Source: Flavobacterium crassostreae
Lineage (GTDB): Bacteria > Bacteroidota > Bacteroidia > Flavobacteriales > Flavobacteriaceae
Assembly (NCBI RefSeq): GCF_001831475.1
Contig: NZ_CP017688.1
Coordinates: 2,728,001 to 2,792,000 of the forward strand
Direction: 5' to 3'
Length of the DNA stretch: 64,000 nt
Part shown: piece after piece, positions 35,101 through 43,821 of the stretch
Numbering within the stretch: the stretch's first letter is position 1
Layout of the letters: each line of letters starts with the position of its first letter
Position numbers and translations under genes: made by a program
The notes under the pieces: model-generated
Database searches by the model: none
Told to the model about the DNA's origin: nothing
Seen by the model: only the letters and a program-made list of their open reading frames with translations

Positions 35101-35814
35101 TTGTCCTTTTTTGTTCTCTTTAAACCATATCCTAATATCATTTATTTGAGTTTCAAAATCACGTAAGTGGTTTTTGGAATAATTCTCAATATCAATAATA
35201 AATTCATCTTCATTTAAGGATTTTATAATGGTGTCTTTGATGAATTTAGCTTCCAAATTTGTATTTAAAAACACATTCTGAATCGTTCTTGGGATATTTT
35301 GGAATTGTTTACTTTCAATTAGTGCGTATTTTCTAAAATCGGGCTTTAGCCCTTTATTATCTCCATATATTATCTTTCTAAATTCTTCATAACTAGTTAC
35401 CAAAGAGCTGTAATGAACCTCCCTACCAAATGCATTCCTTATTTTCTCCCAACTTTCAAAAGCTCTATTATTTTCATCAATGAATAGTTCTCTTTTGTAT
35501 GCAGAATTGAAAAATCTAAAAGCGACTTTGCCATTGAATTTATATGCTAACACGCAATAAGGAATAGTGTCTTTTATGATTTCATAAATAATGTACGAGT
35601 TTTGAAATTCAAAATAATAATCATCAAAACCTTTCTTCTCTCTTGGAATACCGAGTTTGGTTTTGTTTGTATTGTAAAAAAATAAAATAGCACGAAGCAA
35701 TGTGCTTTTTCCCACACCTTGTGTGCCAATCAAATGCACATTACCATCCAATTCAATCTCAGTATATTTTACCGAAGCACTATTTATAAATATTATTTTA
35801 TTCAGGTATCTCAT
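32116..35814 (-). CDS. jetC: Wadjet protein JetC (SMC-like ATPase)
   Basis: 1232 residues, MukB-like. Walker A GTQGVGKS at 30-37, two long coiled-coil arms around a central hinge (about 240-580 and 650-1000, rich in E/K/Q heptads), ABC signature-like GSEGTD at 1123, and Walker B LHCMMDE with DE at 1161-1162. Forms the motor of the plasmid-restricting condensin. Overlaps jetB by 17 bp. Confidence 0.92.
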   Translation of the reverse strand: MRYLNKIIFINSASVKYTEIELDGNVHLIGTQGVGKSTLLRAILFFYNTNKTKLGIPREKKGFDDYYFEFQNSYIIYEIIKDTIPYCVLAYKFNGKVAFRFFNSAYKRELFIDENNRAFESWEKIRNAFGREVHYSSLVTSYEEFRKIIYGDNKGLKPDFRKYALIESKQFQNIPRTIQNVFLNTNLEAKFIKDTIIKSLNEDEFIIDIENYSKNHLRDFETQINDIRIWFKENKKGQIIIRDQAHKVIDKYRIRNLLRREKKVLAIELASRIEFIRRKKPILDSDHIRKNEVLIKFWNQREKLNEIHKKREQKLISEIDYIKKELSKAKDKQAEYSNLDIDQIIQKVYRKDALTNELKALEEEKQLLTSKFSELNQKYEALIAQSQNQNQEFANQKTAEINNLNSSFADTKTTILSNYQEIINQINKDNKAEKEKAIHTLNTISDNENKVKNKKSELKHQTFFIQDIENCKDAKKKFEVNIAKSKSTILDSKNQITTTRKEGEFEAKEVQRDFQMVLDQQTEKNQKLSEKIQKIENKINQSKVSLYGWLNDKYPNWENSVGKVIDEENVLFNTELNPKLVDLKTTSLFGIELNLNSLSSRVKTVKEYNQEVSDYKKQIAAIQNKIHQLSSEKDHNLQKLKIKFGKKINIYQDAISENEYIISQNENKLKKNKVELDQWIEKSEQEKDALLRQLENNLEEFASEKLKEQINLDSIKNGIKRKITLKENERNAELENLEKVKNDKVTVLKASILANNTATAKRIQELKEKQTKELDHKGADTKRLSVIDGRLEEIQKGLAFIKENERLVIEYEKDKRELFDSVPKLKANKVSEEKKQEIITDEHKIEMNKMNHKCSKQEDAVKIIKSDIAEFDSDLDKYEAFKISDTFSSIQKYLLAEVKELEYTKTAVSVIAEINSNYYREMDTFKELQQATNTFIGNFGEQNIFSFRVKLNEDDDYLNFASDLKEFIEEDKIVEFEKRVNERFANIIHLIGRETTELNSKEAEIEKIIRKINNDFVTKNFVQAIKEMEMRTKESSNPIVKLLVQIKDFNDENSLVMGETNLFTTSDRNSKNQKAIDLLKKLIEEIEKTKSSTLTLSESFDLQFRIVENDNDSGWVEKLSNVGSEGTDVLVKAMINILLLNVFKDNASRNFKDFKLHCMMDEIGRLHPNNVSGILRFANERNILLINGSPTSQNATDYKYTYKLAKEPSKIDTKKYITKINKLVKVNAKVLN

Positions 35815-36370
35815 TTTCTATTTCTTCAGGGATATTTATAATTGAAATAACATCTTTAAGGTAATTGAATGAAGTTAGTACTTTATACGTTTCGGACATT
35901 TCGTTTTCCAAAGTTATAAAGTTGTCTTTTTCTAACTTTTCAATTATTTTTTTTATTCTATCGGTATAATTCTTTTTATCGGTACCTATTTTTTTGAAAT
36001 TATCCAATTTAGACTTCAAATCCGCATTGTTTTTCAACTGATTAACAACATCCGAAGGGGAAAATCTATAGCCAACATCAAATGAAGAATCAAACGTTTT
36101 GAAAAAATCTAACATATCGATCCAACCAAATGCTTTATCCAATTTTCTGTCTAAATCTACATTTCTTTCATTTCGGGTAAAATAAAAATATTCGTTGCCT
36201 TGTTCTAAAATATAATTAATTTGATAGAAATAGTGGTATAAATCCTCAAAAGTATCGCTATCTTCTAAAATTTTATAGAGTGTTTGGATGTGTTCGTTCG
36301 GACTGTTTGAACAGATAAATTGTCCTTTACGAAGCACATCAAATATATCTGAAGTGTATTTAGTTATCAT
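35798..36370 (-). CDS. jetB: Wadjet protein JetB (MukE/kite-like subunit)
   Basis: 190 residues, mostly helical with winged-helix character (KGQFICSNSPNEHIQTLYKIL ... EDLYHYFYQINYILEQGNEYFYF). The position between jetA and jetC and the size match the kite subunit that bridges kleisin and SMC heads. Starts 4 bp after the jetA stop. Confidence 0.85.
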   Translation of the reverse strand: MITKYTSDIFDVLRKGQFICSNSPNEHIQTLYKILEDSDTFEDLYHYFYQINYILEQGNEYFYFTRNERNVDLDRKLDKAFGWIDMLDFFKTFDSSFDVGYRFSPSDVVNQLKNNADLKSKLDNFKKIGTDKKNYTDRIKKIIEKLEKDNFITLENEMSETYKVLTSFNYLKDVISIINIPEEIENEIPE

Positions 36371-36374
36371 AAAT

Positions 36375-37571
36375 CTATTTTGCCATTACAATTGCATATT
36401 CTATATCATTGGTTGTTTGAAAATTGTTTTTTATGTCTAAATCTTGCTCGTAAAGTGAAATGACATGGCAGAAGATGGTAACCCGCTCATTAAACTCAAC
36501 ATTTTTTGAAAAGTCATAATTCAAAATAAAATGGAATAAGTTATCGCTAGTTGCAATAAAACTATTTTTGATTTCCTCATAATTTATCATTATTTCTTCT
36601 ACAGTACTATTTTCGAGAAATTCATTAGAAATACTATCCGCCAATTCTGTCTTAAAGAGTTTTCGGTCTTTATGGTTTTTTGCATTTCTTTTAATTAGTT
36701 CAAAAGCTTTTTCATCTTCTCTTAAAAAATCTAAGGATAGATTTAAAGGTTCACTAGTTCTGGTTTCAAAAATTACGTGATTTTTATTGGATACAATTTG
36801 TTTAATATCGGTTTCGGCTTCAATTAAGAAATGGTCTTTTAGGTATTTTAATTTTCGTAACTTTTCTAAGAATTTGCCGTGGATTTTTATTTGATTCAGA
36901 TAATCAATTATCTGTTTTTCTATCTCTATTAAATTGTGTGAACATTCTCCTAGTTGAAGTTTTAGGTCAATAATGATTATATTTAATTCTTCATCTAACG
37001 CTCTGTTAAAAAAGGTGACTTCCTCTTGGTTTACAATCTTTAATGTTTGCCTTATCAAATTTTTGATTCCTGTTCGTTTTTCATCTAGGCTTTCTAGTTT
37101 TAATTGTTTGTTTTTGTAATTCGATTCGTTTTTAAAAGTGTTATCCGTATTTCGTCTTAAATCCACAACGCTTCTTAGTGTAACGAGCCCAATTTTTCGA
37201 AACGCCTTTTTTATAAACCGTAGATACCCATATTTGGTGTTTTCATTATTTTCATTTAGGAAATAATGAATATTTTCTTTTATGTTTTTAATATTTTCAT
37301 CAATATATGATAAATTGATTTCCTCATTAACATCTAAAACCTGTTCAAAAAACTCTAAAAATAGGTCGTCAAGTTCTAATATTGCTCCATTTTCTCTTAT
37401 TACAGACCTTTGTATTAAGAAGTCTATTCTATTTTCGTCATAATCAACCAACTCTATTGCATCACTCAATTTATAATCAATAGATTTTCTTTTGCTAAAC
37501 ATTTCAGAAATCAGTTTTGACTCCCTATTCAAAGCGAAAACCAGTTCTTTTATGTCATTAAATGTATTCAT
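36375..37571 (-). CDS. jetA: Wadjet protein JetA (MukF/kleisin-like subunit)
   Basis: 398 residues from ATG 37571; a longer frame to 37694 has a poor N-terminus (MAKCCITYQKTSRTN) and is rejected. Helical throughout, with an N-terminal winged-helix-like part and long helices in the middle, as in kleisin subunits. First gene of the operon; about 290 bp of leader separates it from an inverted attC. No strong -7 box was identified in the leader. Confidence 0.83.
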   Translation of the reverse strand: MNTFNDIKELVFALNRESKLISEMFSKRKSIDYKLSDAIELVDYDENRIDFLIQRSVIRENGAILELDDLFLEFFEQVLDVNEEINLSYIDENIKNIKENIHYFLNENNENTKYGYLRFIKKAFRKIGLVTLRSVVDLRRNTDNTFKNESNYKNKQLKLESLDEKRTGIKNLIRQTLKIVNQEEVTFFNRALDEELNIIIIDLKLQLGECSHNLIEIEKQIIDYLNQIKIHGKFLEKLRKLKYLKDHFLIEAETDIKQIVSNKNHVIFETRTSEPLNLSLDFLREDEKAFELIKRNAKNHKDRKLFKTELADSISNEFLENSTVEEIMINYEEIKNSFIATSDNLFHFILNYDFSKNVEFNERVTIFCHVISLYEQDLDIKNNFQTTNDIEYAIVMAK

Positions 37572-37857
37572 TCTCTTGTTTTTTTTAACGTGGGCAAAAA
37601 ATAGCTTTTTTTTAGCCTTGGGTTGTGTTTCGGCAATACCAAATATGCTGTTTGTGCGGCTGGTTTTTTGGTATGTAATACAACATTTCGCCACCTTGAG
37701 TTGTGGCGGATTAAAAAAGTCTAAACTTTCGTTTAAATACTAACTTCAAATTAAGTCCGAAAGTCAATTTTAATAATTTTACATTTGTTTTAATTAATAT
37801 TTAAGTTTGTTTTAATTTAGGGTTTCTTTTTCTGTTTTCCATTTTTTACGTCCAATG

Positions 37858-37985
37858 TCTGCCAACGCTCCCGCCTTAACTAGTTTGCAAGTTTTAGATA
37901 CGATTATTTTTGGTCTAACGAATATACAATTAAAAACGATAATTTCACAGAATCTGCAAATTGGTTAAGACGATTGTCATGTGTT
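37858..37985 (-). other. attC: attC site in inverted orientation upstream of the Wadjet operon
   Basis: Read on the minus strand it has ATGACAATCGTCTTAACC, ATTTGCAGATTCTGTG, ATTGTATATTCGTT, TTGCAAACTAGTTAAGGCG and a GTTGGCAG R' box, the same type as sites 2-4 and 17. The R'' box is ATGAC, one base off AAC-ended consensus. The R' end faces jetA, so jetABCD stands where a cassette would begin. Confidence 0.8.
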
Positions 37986-38034
37986 TCGAACCCTAGATAA
38001 CAAGAGCATTATTGTAAATCTCCAAAACGTTGCT

Positions 38035-38241
38035 CTAAATCAAATTGCTCTTCGATCCAAAATTATATTTCCCTGTGCATAAATCGCAATAACATTTTAA
38101 TTCTTGAGTAAAAACGGACGTATCTTTTTTTATCGCTCGTACTATTTCGCTTTCGCTGAAATGCTGCTCTACTAGTATATCTTTGGTCACGGGTCTAAAT
38201 AGCTCATTATCTAGAACTTTGATCCACAATAACTGAAACAA
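38035..38241 (-). CDS. Small uncertain ORF
   Basis: 68 residues with only a TTG start. Contains CYCDLC, a Cys cluster, and an acidic-helical part (HFSESEIVRAIKKDTS). No family recognised; may be a remnant of a larger gene. The rest of 37986-38407 shows no other gene. Confidence 0.2.
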   Translation of the reverse strand: MFQLLWIKVLDNELFRPVTKDILVEQHFSESEIVRAIKKDTSVFTQELKCYCDLCTGKYNFGSKSNLI

Positions 38242-38407
38242 TTTACTTCTTTAGAAAGAGACGAATTTTAGGGCCTTTCTGTCCAAAAAATAGCATATCT
38301 CTTTTTTGGAAAATTGTATTAATTAATTGAATCTAGTATTCTAACGCATAACATATACGAAAAATCAATAAAATCAATAAAATCAATGGAATAAAAACGC
38401 TGGCTTA

Positions 38408-38520
38408 AAAAGCTGTTTGGATATAGTGGGTTTTAGCGGTATTACTACTTCGCAACCACATTCTACAAAGCAGAAATTTGAGAGATTACCAAGTCCGCAA
38501 CAGCCACAAACACTAGAGCA
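38408..38520 (+). other. Degenerate attC remnant
   Basis: AGCTGTTTGGATATAGTGG, then TTTTAGCGGTATTAC, CTTCGCAACC, AAGCAGAAATTTGAGAG, ATTACCAAGTCCGCAAC follow the order of sites 15 and 20, with many changes and no clear R' box. Plus orientation. Confidence 0.5.
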
Positions 38521-38722
38521 TTGTGGTGCCGTATAAAAAAATTTTCCTTATTTTTAAACTTCTTGAAATAATAATTCCAATTCAGAACAATGTTTCTTAA
38601 AATAAGCCCCTATTTGATAAGCATAACAGATCAATTACCTACAGGGATAAAGATTTAAACCTGACAAGTGACATATTTCATTTCTTCTCTGGCGGATTTG
38701 AAGCTTTTTGAATAATTTTGCA

Positions 38723-38730
38723 TATTTTTG
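38723..38730 (+). promoter_or_regulatory. Candidate -7 box for the aldolase gene
   Basis: TATTTTTG fits TAnnTTTG and lies 40 bp before the ATG. A TTTG at 38697-38700 is 22 bp upstream, slightly far for a -33 box. Confidence 0.4.
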
Positions 38731-38770
38731 TAAAAAAATTTATTGACATAATTTTACATTAAGAATTAAT

Positions 38771-39739
38771 ATGAAAGAAACAAATAATTTAGACTGGAGA
38801 TATAGCGTTATGCCGGCTGTTTTTACATGGCTGAAAGAGTCCGAATCCGGTGCTCTTGAAATTGACCTAGAAGCAACAAAAAAATTCGCTTCAGATATTT
38901 TAAAAGTTCAAGGAAAAGGAGGAAGTAGAATGGGCGGACTTGTTGGTTCTGGTACTCTAGGTGAGAATAGCTACCTAAGCTCAGAACAACGTCTTTCGTT
39001 ACTTAAAGCCCTTTCTGAAGTTGCTAAAGAGTACAATGTACCATTGATCAGTGGAGCTGCAGCAGAAACCAAAGAAGAGCTAGCCAAAATCGTTGCAGAT
39101 CTTGCAACCGTTGGAGTGGATACTGTTATGGTAATGCCACCAAAAACTACAGCGGTTCCTTCTGAAGAAGAAATGTATGCGTACTATGAACTTGCTGAAG
39201 TAACAGCAAGAGGTGCAGGCATAACCATCATGCCTTATAACAATCCTGATGCAGCCGGATACCATGCACTTTCAACAGATATTCTTAGAAGAATTTCTGT
39301 TCTTCCTAATGTAACTGCTCTTAAAATATCAACTATAGATGTTTCTGTTATTGAAACACTAATGTTAGAGAACAAAGATTTAAAGGTATTAGCAGGAGTT
39401 GACACCGTAACGGTACACGCAGGACTTGCTGGAGCATGTGGTGGCATTACAGGTGTAGGTTGTATCTTCCCAAAAGCTAGTGTTACTATGCAAGAGTATG
39501 TAGTAAATGGAGAATGGGCTAAAGCAAACCAAATTTCTCAGGCTATGAATTCTATTTCATACCTAGATGCGCAGCCATTACTTATGGAATATCTTAAATA
39601 TGCCTTTGGAATTCATCATAATGATGCCACAGGTGGACTTCGTACCCTTGGTAAAAAATTAACGCCAGAACAAATTGAGGATGTTCGTGCGAGATATATT
39701 TTAGCAAAAGAACGACTTGAAGTTTTAGACTTAATATAG
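38771..39739 (+). CDS. DapA/NanA-superfamily class I aldolase
   Basis: 322 residues. TIM-barrel aldolase of the dihydrodipicolinate synthase/N-acetylneuraminate lyase superfamily: GTLGENSYLS (like GTtGE..), GAAAETKEE, IMPYNNPD with Y156, and the Schiff-base Lys K185 in TALKIST. The exact reaction cannot be told. Base composition is higher in GC than the neighbours, and the gene has its own promoter-like box and terminator, so it looks like native chromosome between two mobile regions. Confidence 0.85.
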   Translation: MKETNNLDWRYSVMPAVFTWLKESESGALEIDLEATKKFASDILKVQGKGGSRMGGLVGSGTLGENSYLSSEQRLSLLKALSEVAKEYNVPLISGAAAETKEELAKIVADLATVGVDTVMVMPPKTTAVPSEEEMYAYYELAEVTARGAGITIMPYNNPDAAGYHALSTDILRRISVLPNVTALKISTIDVSVIETLMLENKDLKVLAGVDTVTVHAGLAGACGGITGVGCIFPKASVTMQEYVVNGEWAKANQISQAMNSISYLDAQPLLMEYLKYAFGIHHNDATGGLRTLGKKLTPEQIEDVRARYILAKERLEVLDLI

Positions 39740-39765
39740 ACTAATTCTTTTACTTATTAAAAAAG

Positions 39766-39796
39766 AAAAAGCTCCGTTTTTACGGGGCTTTTTTTG
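39766..39796 (+). terminator. Rho-independent terminator of the aldolase gene
   Basis: Stem AAGCTCCG / CGGGGCTT with a TTTTTA loop, flanked by A and T runs, 27 bp after the stop. Confidence 0.85.
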
Positions 39797-39814
39797 TGCC
39801 CAACATTATTGTAT

Positions 39815-41244
39815 GGATCAATCCCAAAACCTGTGGAGCAGCAAAAATTAGGCATAAATAGTAGTTAGCCTAAAAAGAAAGAATTCTACATTTCGAACCC
39901 CTCTAAATTGAGATCTAAATGCTTTTATTTTTGCATTGAACGATTCTGCTGATGCATTAGTACTTCTGTTATCAAAATAGTTTAATATGCTTTGATAATG
40001 ATTCATTATCGATCTTGAGATTGTATTGAAAGACTTAAATCCAGATTGATTTACTTTTTCATGCCATTTAGCTAGTCTGGCAAAACCAATGATTTTATCG
40101 GTTGTGTTTTCAAAAATGTTCCGTAATTCTTGAGATAGATTGTAAGCTTCTTTTATGTCGGGATATAATTCAAACAACAATAATGCTCGTTGTAATTGAT
40201 TCGCCGTCCATTTTGATTTATTCTTGTATAAGAAATACCTACTTCTAGCAAGTAACTGCTTAATAGTATCTCCATTAGTCAATACTTCAGGCTCAAATCT
40301 TTTCTTGTTTTTCTTCGCTTTTTCTATTGCCTGATTTTCTTGGTCTATAGCTTGCCAACGGTATTTAATTCTTATTTCCTGTAAAGCTTCTGTAGCCAAT
40401 TTTTGAACGTGGAACCGGTCGATTACGCGAGTTGCATTAGGAAAGGATTTCTTGGCAATGAGCCCCATATTTCCTGCCATATCTAGGGTTATCTCGGTGA
40501 CTAGATTTCGTTGTTTAAGAGGGATTCTTTCAATGATAGCGATTACCGTTTCAGCTTTGGTTCCTGCAATCATAGCCACTATAGTTCCTTTCTTTCCCTT
40601 TCCAGCTTTGTTGGTCAAAATAGTATAGAGTTCGCCATTGGACAAGGAGGTTTCGTCAATTGATAAGCGTTTGCCTATGTTTTCTGGAAATATAAGCCAT
40701 TGTTTTGCGTGTAGTTTTTGATCCCATATTTTGAAATCACTTAGAAAATCTTTGTATTGATGTTGTAGATTTTTACCGCTAACGCCATAGAAAGAGGCGA
40801 TAGCATTACAATCATTTGGGCTGGAATCTATGGATCTCTTTTAAAAAAGACGCAAACTCCTGGGTTACACGAGTTCCGTCTGCTACTAAATTCCAATCTC
40901 TAAAAACTACTTTTCCAGTATCTTCATTCAGCCATCTTCTTCGAGTGATATGAAGATATACCTGATGCCCACGGATAGGGAAATCCTGAACTGTTATTTC
41001 ATCAAAGAACCCTTTTGAACTTAATTTAGATTGTCGATGTTCTTTAGGAATTGAATTAATCTCCTTTAAGTAAAGATGAAGTATCTCTTCCTCTTTTTTA
41101 TAGGAAGTCAGTTCAAAGTATTCAACTATGATTTCAGGAAGTAACAACTTGAGAAGGTCGACAAAAGAATCTTGCATTTGTATCTGATTTGGAAATACAA
41201 ATATCTCTATTTTTATATTTCCCCACAACTTTTAGACTTGATCC
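39815..41244 (-). mobile_element. ISL3-like element, copy 1 (1430 bp, complete)
   Basis: Inverted ends GGATCAATCCCAAAACCTG (left) and GGATCAAGTCTAAAAGTTG (right end, reverse-complemented). A perfect 8-bp target duplication TATTGTAT flanks it (39807-39814, 41245-41252), the length expected for ISL3. Transposase on the minus strand. Confidence 0.88.
39848..41177 (-). CDS. ISL3-family transposase in two frames, copy 1
   Basis: The N-terminal part (MQDSFVDLLKLLLPEIIVEYF..., to HRFQPK) ends at TGA; the DDE part is in the +1 frame. Shifting at CAG CCC AAA TGA restores PNDCNAIASFYGVSG ... RLSIDETSLSNG (first D), then EITLDMAGNM (second D) and SAESFNAKIKAF (E). The same arrangement in copy 2 shows that the split is a property of the element, probably a programmed frameshift. 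Confidence 0.82.
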
Positions 41245-41540
41245 TATTGTATCTAAACTAAAAAAACACCTATTTATTAGTTTAAGTATTTGATCGTGAT
41301 TTTTGTTTTGGTATGAAGCAAATACTAAAGAGGTATATGCTATTTTATAACAATACTAGGTTACATATTCTTTTAAGACGCATTATCCCAATGCAGAAAT
41401 GGAACTAGGACAAGCATCTAATTTTAATAAAAAATTAAGCGCATAAATAAGAATCAAAATTTACAATAATACGCTTGTTTTATTGGGCTAGAAAACAATT
41501 ATTTGCTTATTCTCCAACTTTTATTCCTGATCCTAATACA
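41245..41540. other. Spacer between ISL3-like copies
   Basis: About 300 bp without a gene. A short open stretch ends ELGQASNFNKKLSA and may be the tail of a lost coding sequence. No regulatory signal identified. Confidence 0.4.
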
Positions 41541-41663
41541 AGTACGAATGCTTCAGCGGAATCCTTTAATGCTAAAATAAAAGCTTTTAGATCGCAATTT
41601 AGAGGTGTTCGAAATGTAGAATTCTTTCTTTTTAGGCTAACTACTATTTATGCCTAATTCTTG
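41541..41663 (+). pseudogene. ISL3-like transposase 3'-end fragment
   Basis: Codes the last 40 residues or so (NASAESFNAKIKAFRSQF to TTIYA) of the transposase, with about 5% base differences from copy 2, and stops 12 bp after the stop codon where copy 2 begins. A truncated older copy. Confidence 0.8.
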
Positions 41664-43091
41664 GATCAAGTCTAAATGTTGTGGGGAAATATTAAATTTA
41701 GATATTTGCATTTTAAAATTTAATACAAATGCAAGATTCTTTTGTCGACCTTCTCAAGTTGTTACTTCCTGAAATTATAGTTGAATACTTTGAACTGACT
41801 TCCTATAAAAAAGAGGAAGAGATACTTCATCTTTACTTAAAGGAGATTAATTCAATTCCTAAAGAACATCGACAATCAAAATTGAGCTCAAAAGGATTCT
41901 TTGATGAAATAACAGTTCAGGATTTCCCTATTCGTGGGCATCAGGTATATCTTCATATCACTCGAAGAAGATGGCTGAATGAAGATACTGGAAAAGTAGT
42001 TTTTAGAGATTGGAATTTAGTAGCAGACGGAACTCGGGTGACACAGGAGTTTGCGTCTTTTTTAAAAGAGATCCATAGATTCCAAGCCTAATGATTGCAA
42101 TGCTATCGCCTCTTTCTATGGCGTTAGCGGTAAGAATCTACAACATCAATACAAAGATTTCTTAAGTGATTTCAAAATATGGGATCAAAAACTACACGCA
42201 AAACAATGGCTTATATTTCCAGAAAACATAGGCAAACGCTTATCAATTGACGAAACCTCCTTGTCCAATGGCGAACTCTATACTATTTTGACCAACAAAG
42301 CTGGAAAGGGAAAGAAAGGAACTATAGTCGCTATGATTGCTGGAACCAAAGCAGAAACAGTAATTGCTATTATCGAAAAAATACCGCTTAAACTACGAAA
42401 TTCTGTTACCGAAATAACTCTTGACATGGCAGCAAACATGGGATTGATTGCTAAAAAATGTTTCCCTAATGCTACTCGCGTCATCGACCGGTTCCATGTT
42501 CAAAAATTGGCTACAGAAGCTTTACAGGAAATAAGAATTAAATACCGTTGGCAAGCTATAGACCAAGAAAATCAGGCAATAGAAAAAGCGAAGAAAAACA
42601 AGAAAAGGTTTGAGCCTGAAGTATTGACTAATGGAGATACTATTAAGCAGTTACTTGCTAGAAGTAGGTATTTCTTATACAAGAATAAATCAAAATGGAC
42701 GGCGAATCAATTACAACGAGCATTATTGTTGTTTGAATTATATCCCGACATAAAAGAAGCTTACAATCTATCTCAAGAATTACGGAACATTTTTGAAAAC
42801 ACAACGGATAAAATCATTGGTTTTGCCAGACTAGCTAAATGGCATGAAAAAGTAAATCAATCTGGTTTTAAGTCTTTCAATACAATCTCAAGATCGATAA
42901 TGAATCATTATCAAAGCATATTAAACTATTTTGATAACAGAAGTACTAATGCATCAGCAGAATCCTTTAACGCCAAAATAAAAGCTTTTAGATCTCAGTT
43001 TAGAGGTGTTCGAAATGTAGAATTCTTTCTTTTTAGGCTAACTACTATTTATGCCTAATTCTTGTCGCTCCACAGGTTTTGGGATTGATCC
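41664..43091 (+). mobile_element. ISL3-like element, copy 2 (1428 bp, opposite orientation)
   Basis: Starts GGATCAAGTCTAAATGTTG and ends GGTTTTGGGATTGATCC. It is bounded on the left by an element fragment and on the right by extra copies of its own end, so no target duplication can be recognised. Confidence 0.83.
41729..43058 (+). CDS. ISL3-family transposase in two frames, copy 2
   Basis: First frame 41729-42091 (ends HRFQA at TAA), second frame continues PNDCNAIASF at +1 and runs to 43058. Differs from copy 1 by a few residues (IEKIPLKLRNSVT, LDMAANM, KKCFPN). In this copy the shift site reads GCC TAA TGA. DDE residues intact. Confidence 0.8.
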
Positions 43092-43401
43092 AATTCTTGT
43101 CGCTCCACAGGTTTTGGGATTGATCCTAAATCAATCTGGTTTTAAGTCTTTCAATACAATCTCAAGATCGATAATGAATCATTATCAAAGCATATTAAAC
43201 TATTTTGATAACAGAAGTACTAATGCATCAGCAGAATCCTTTAACGCCAAAATAAAAGCTTTTAGATCTCAGTTTAGAGGTGTTCGAAATGTAGAATTCT
43301 TTCTTTTTAGGCTAACTACTATTTATGCCTAATTCTTGTCGCTCCACAGGTTTTGGGATTGATCCTAATTCTTGTCGCTCCACAGGTTTTGGGATTGATC
43401 C
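43056..43401 (+). repeat. Tandem duplications of the ISL3-like right end
   Basis: A unit of about 35-36 bp (ATTCTTGTCGCTCCACAG + GTTTTGGGATTGATCC) is present four times (ending 43091, 43126, 43365 and about 43400). Between the second and third lies a 239-bp direct duplication (43127-43365) of the element's last 239 bp (42853-43091). Confidence 0.85.
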
Positions 43402-43495
43402 CATTAATAATTAATGGTTAACCAAATTTACTTAATAGTGATAAGCTTTACAACAAAATATTTTTATAAAAAACATGGGGATATTCATCAAACAA

Positions 43496-43533
43496 AAAAC
43501 CCTAACTAATTGACAATCAATCGTTAGGGTTTT
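43496..43533 (-). terminator. Stem-loop terminator next to the tRNA-Ser scar
   Basis: AAAACCCTAAC / GTTAGGGTTTT with a 16-base loop. On the minus strand it lies just after a tRNA 3' end, where a tRNA terminator belongs. Confidence 0.75.
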
Positions 43534-43537
43534 AATT

Positions 43538-43552
43538 CTGCGGAGAAAGAGG
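43538..43552 (-). other. tRNA-Ser 3'-end fragment, probable attachment-site scar
   Basis: On the minus strand CCTCTTTCTCCGCAG matches the acceptor-stem end of flavobacterial tRNA-Ser (..CCTCTTTCTCCGCA). The T-arm and the rest are absent. Conjugative elements of Bacteroidota often integrate at tRNA 3' ends, leaving such a copy; the other end is outside the window. Confidence 0.55.
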
Positions 43553-43821
43553 CTCCACAGTATATTTTATAAACCCCAGTAAATACTGGACTTTTCAGTG
43601 TTTAATTAGAACTTGCGTACTTAAAAGTGTACTTCAAAATTTTTGTAAAAAATACTGTGTAAATGTACTATAATTTTATATAAATTATGATTGTTTAAAT
43701 TGAATTTTAAGATAAATGCAACTTTGTTGGTTATTTGATTTTTATTCCTTTTGGCCCAGGGAAATCTTTGCCTAAATGGCTGTAAAGGCGTCTTACTTTT
43801 GAACGCCAACTTATTTTTGCT

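Noticed and set aside
31259..37571. Chromosomal MukBEF condensin
   Set aside because: The fourth gene has a Toprim nuclease domain and the order is jetA-B-C-D, which fits Wadjet and not MukBEF.
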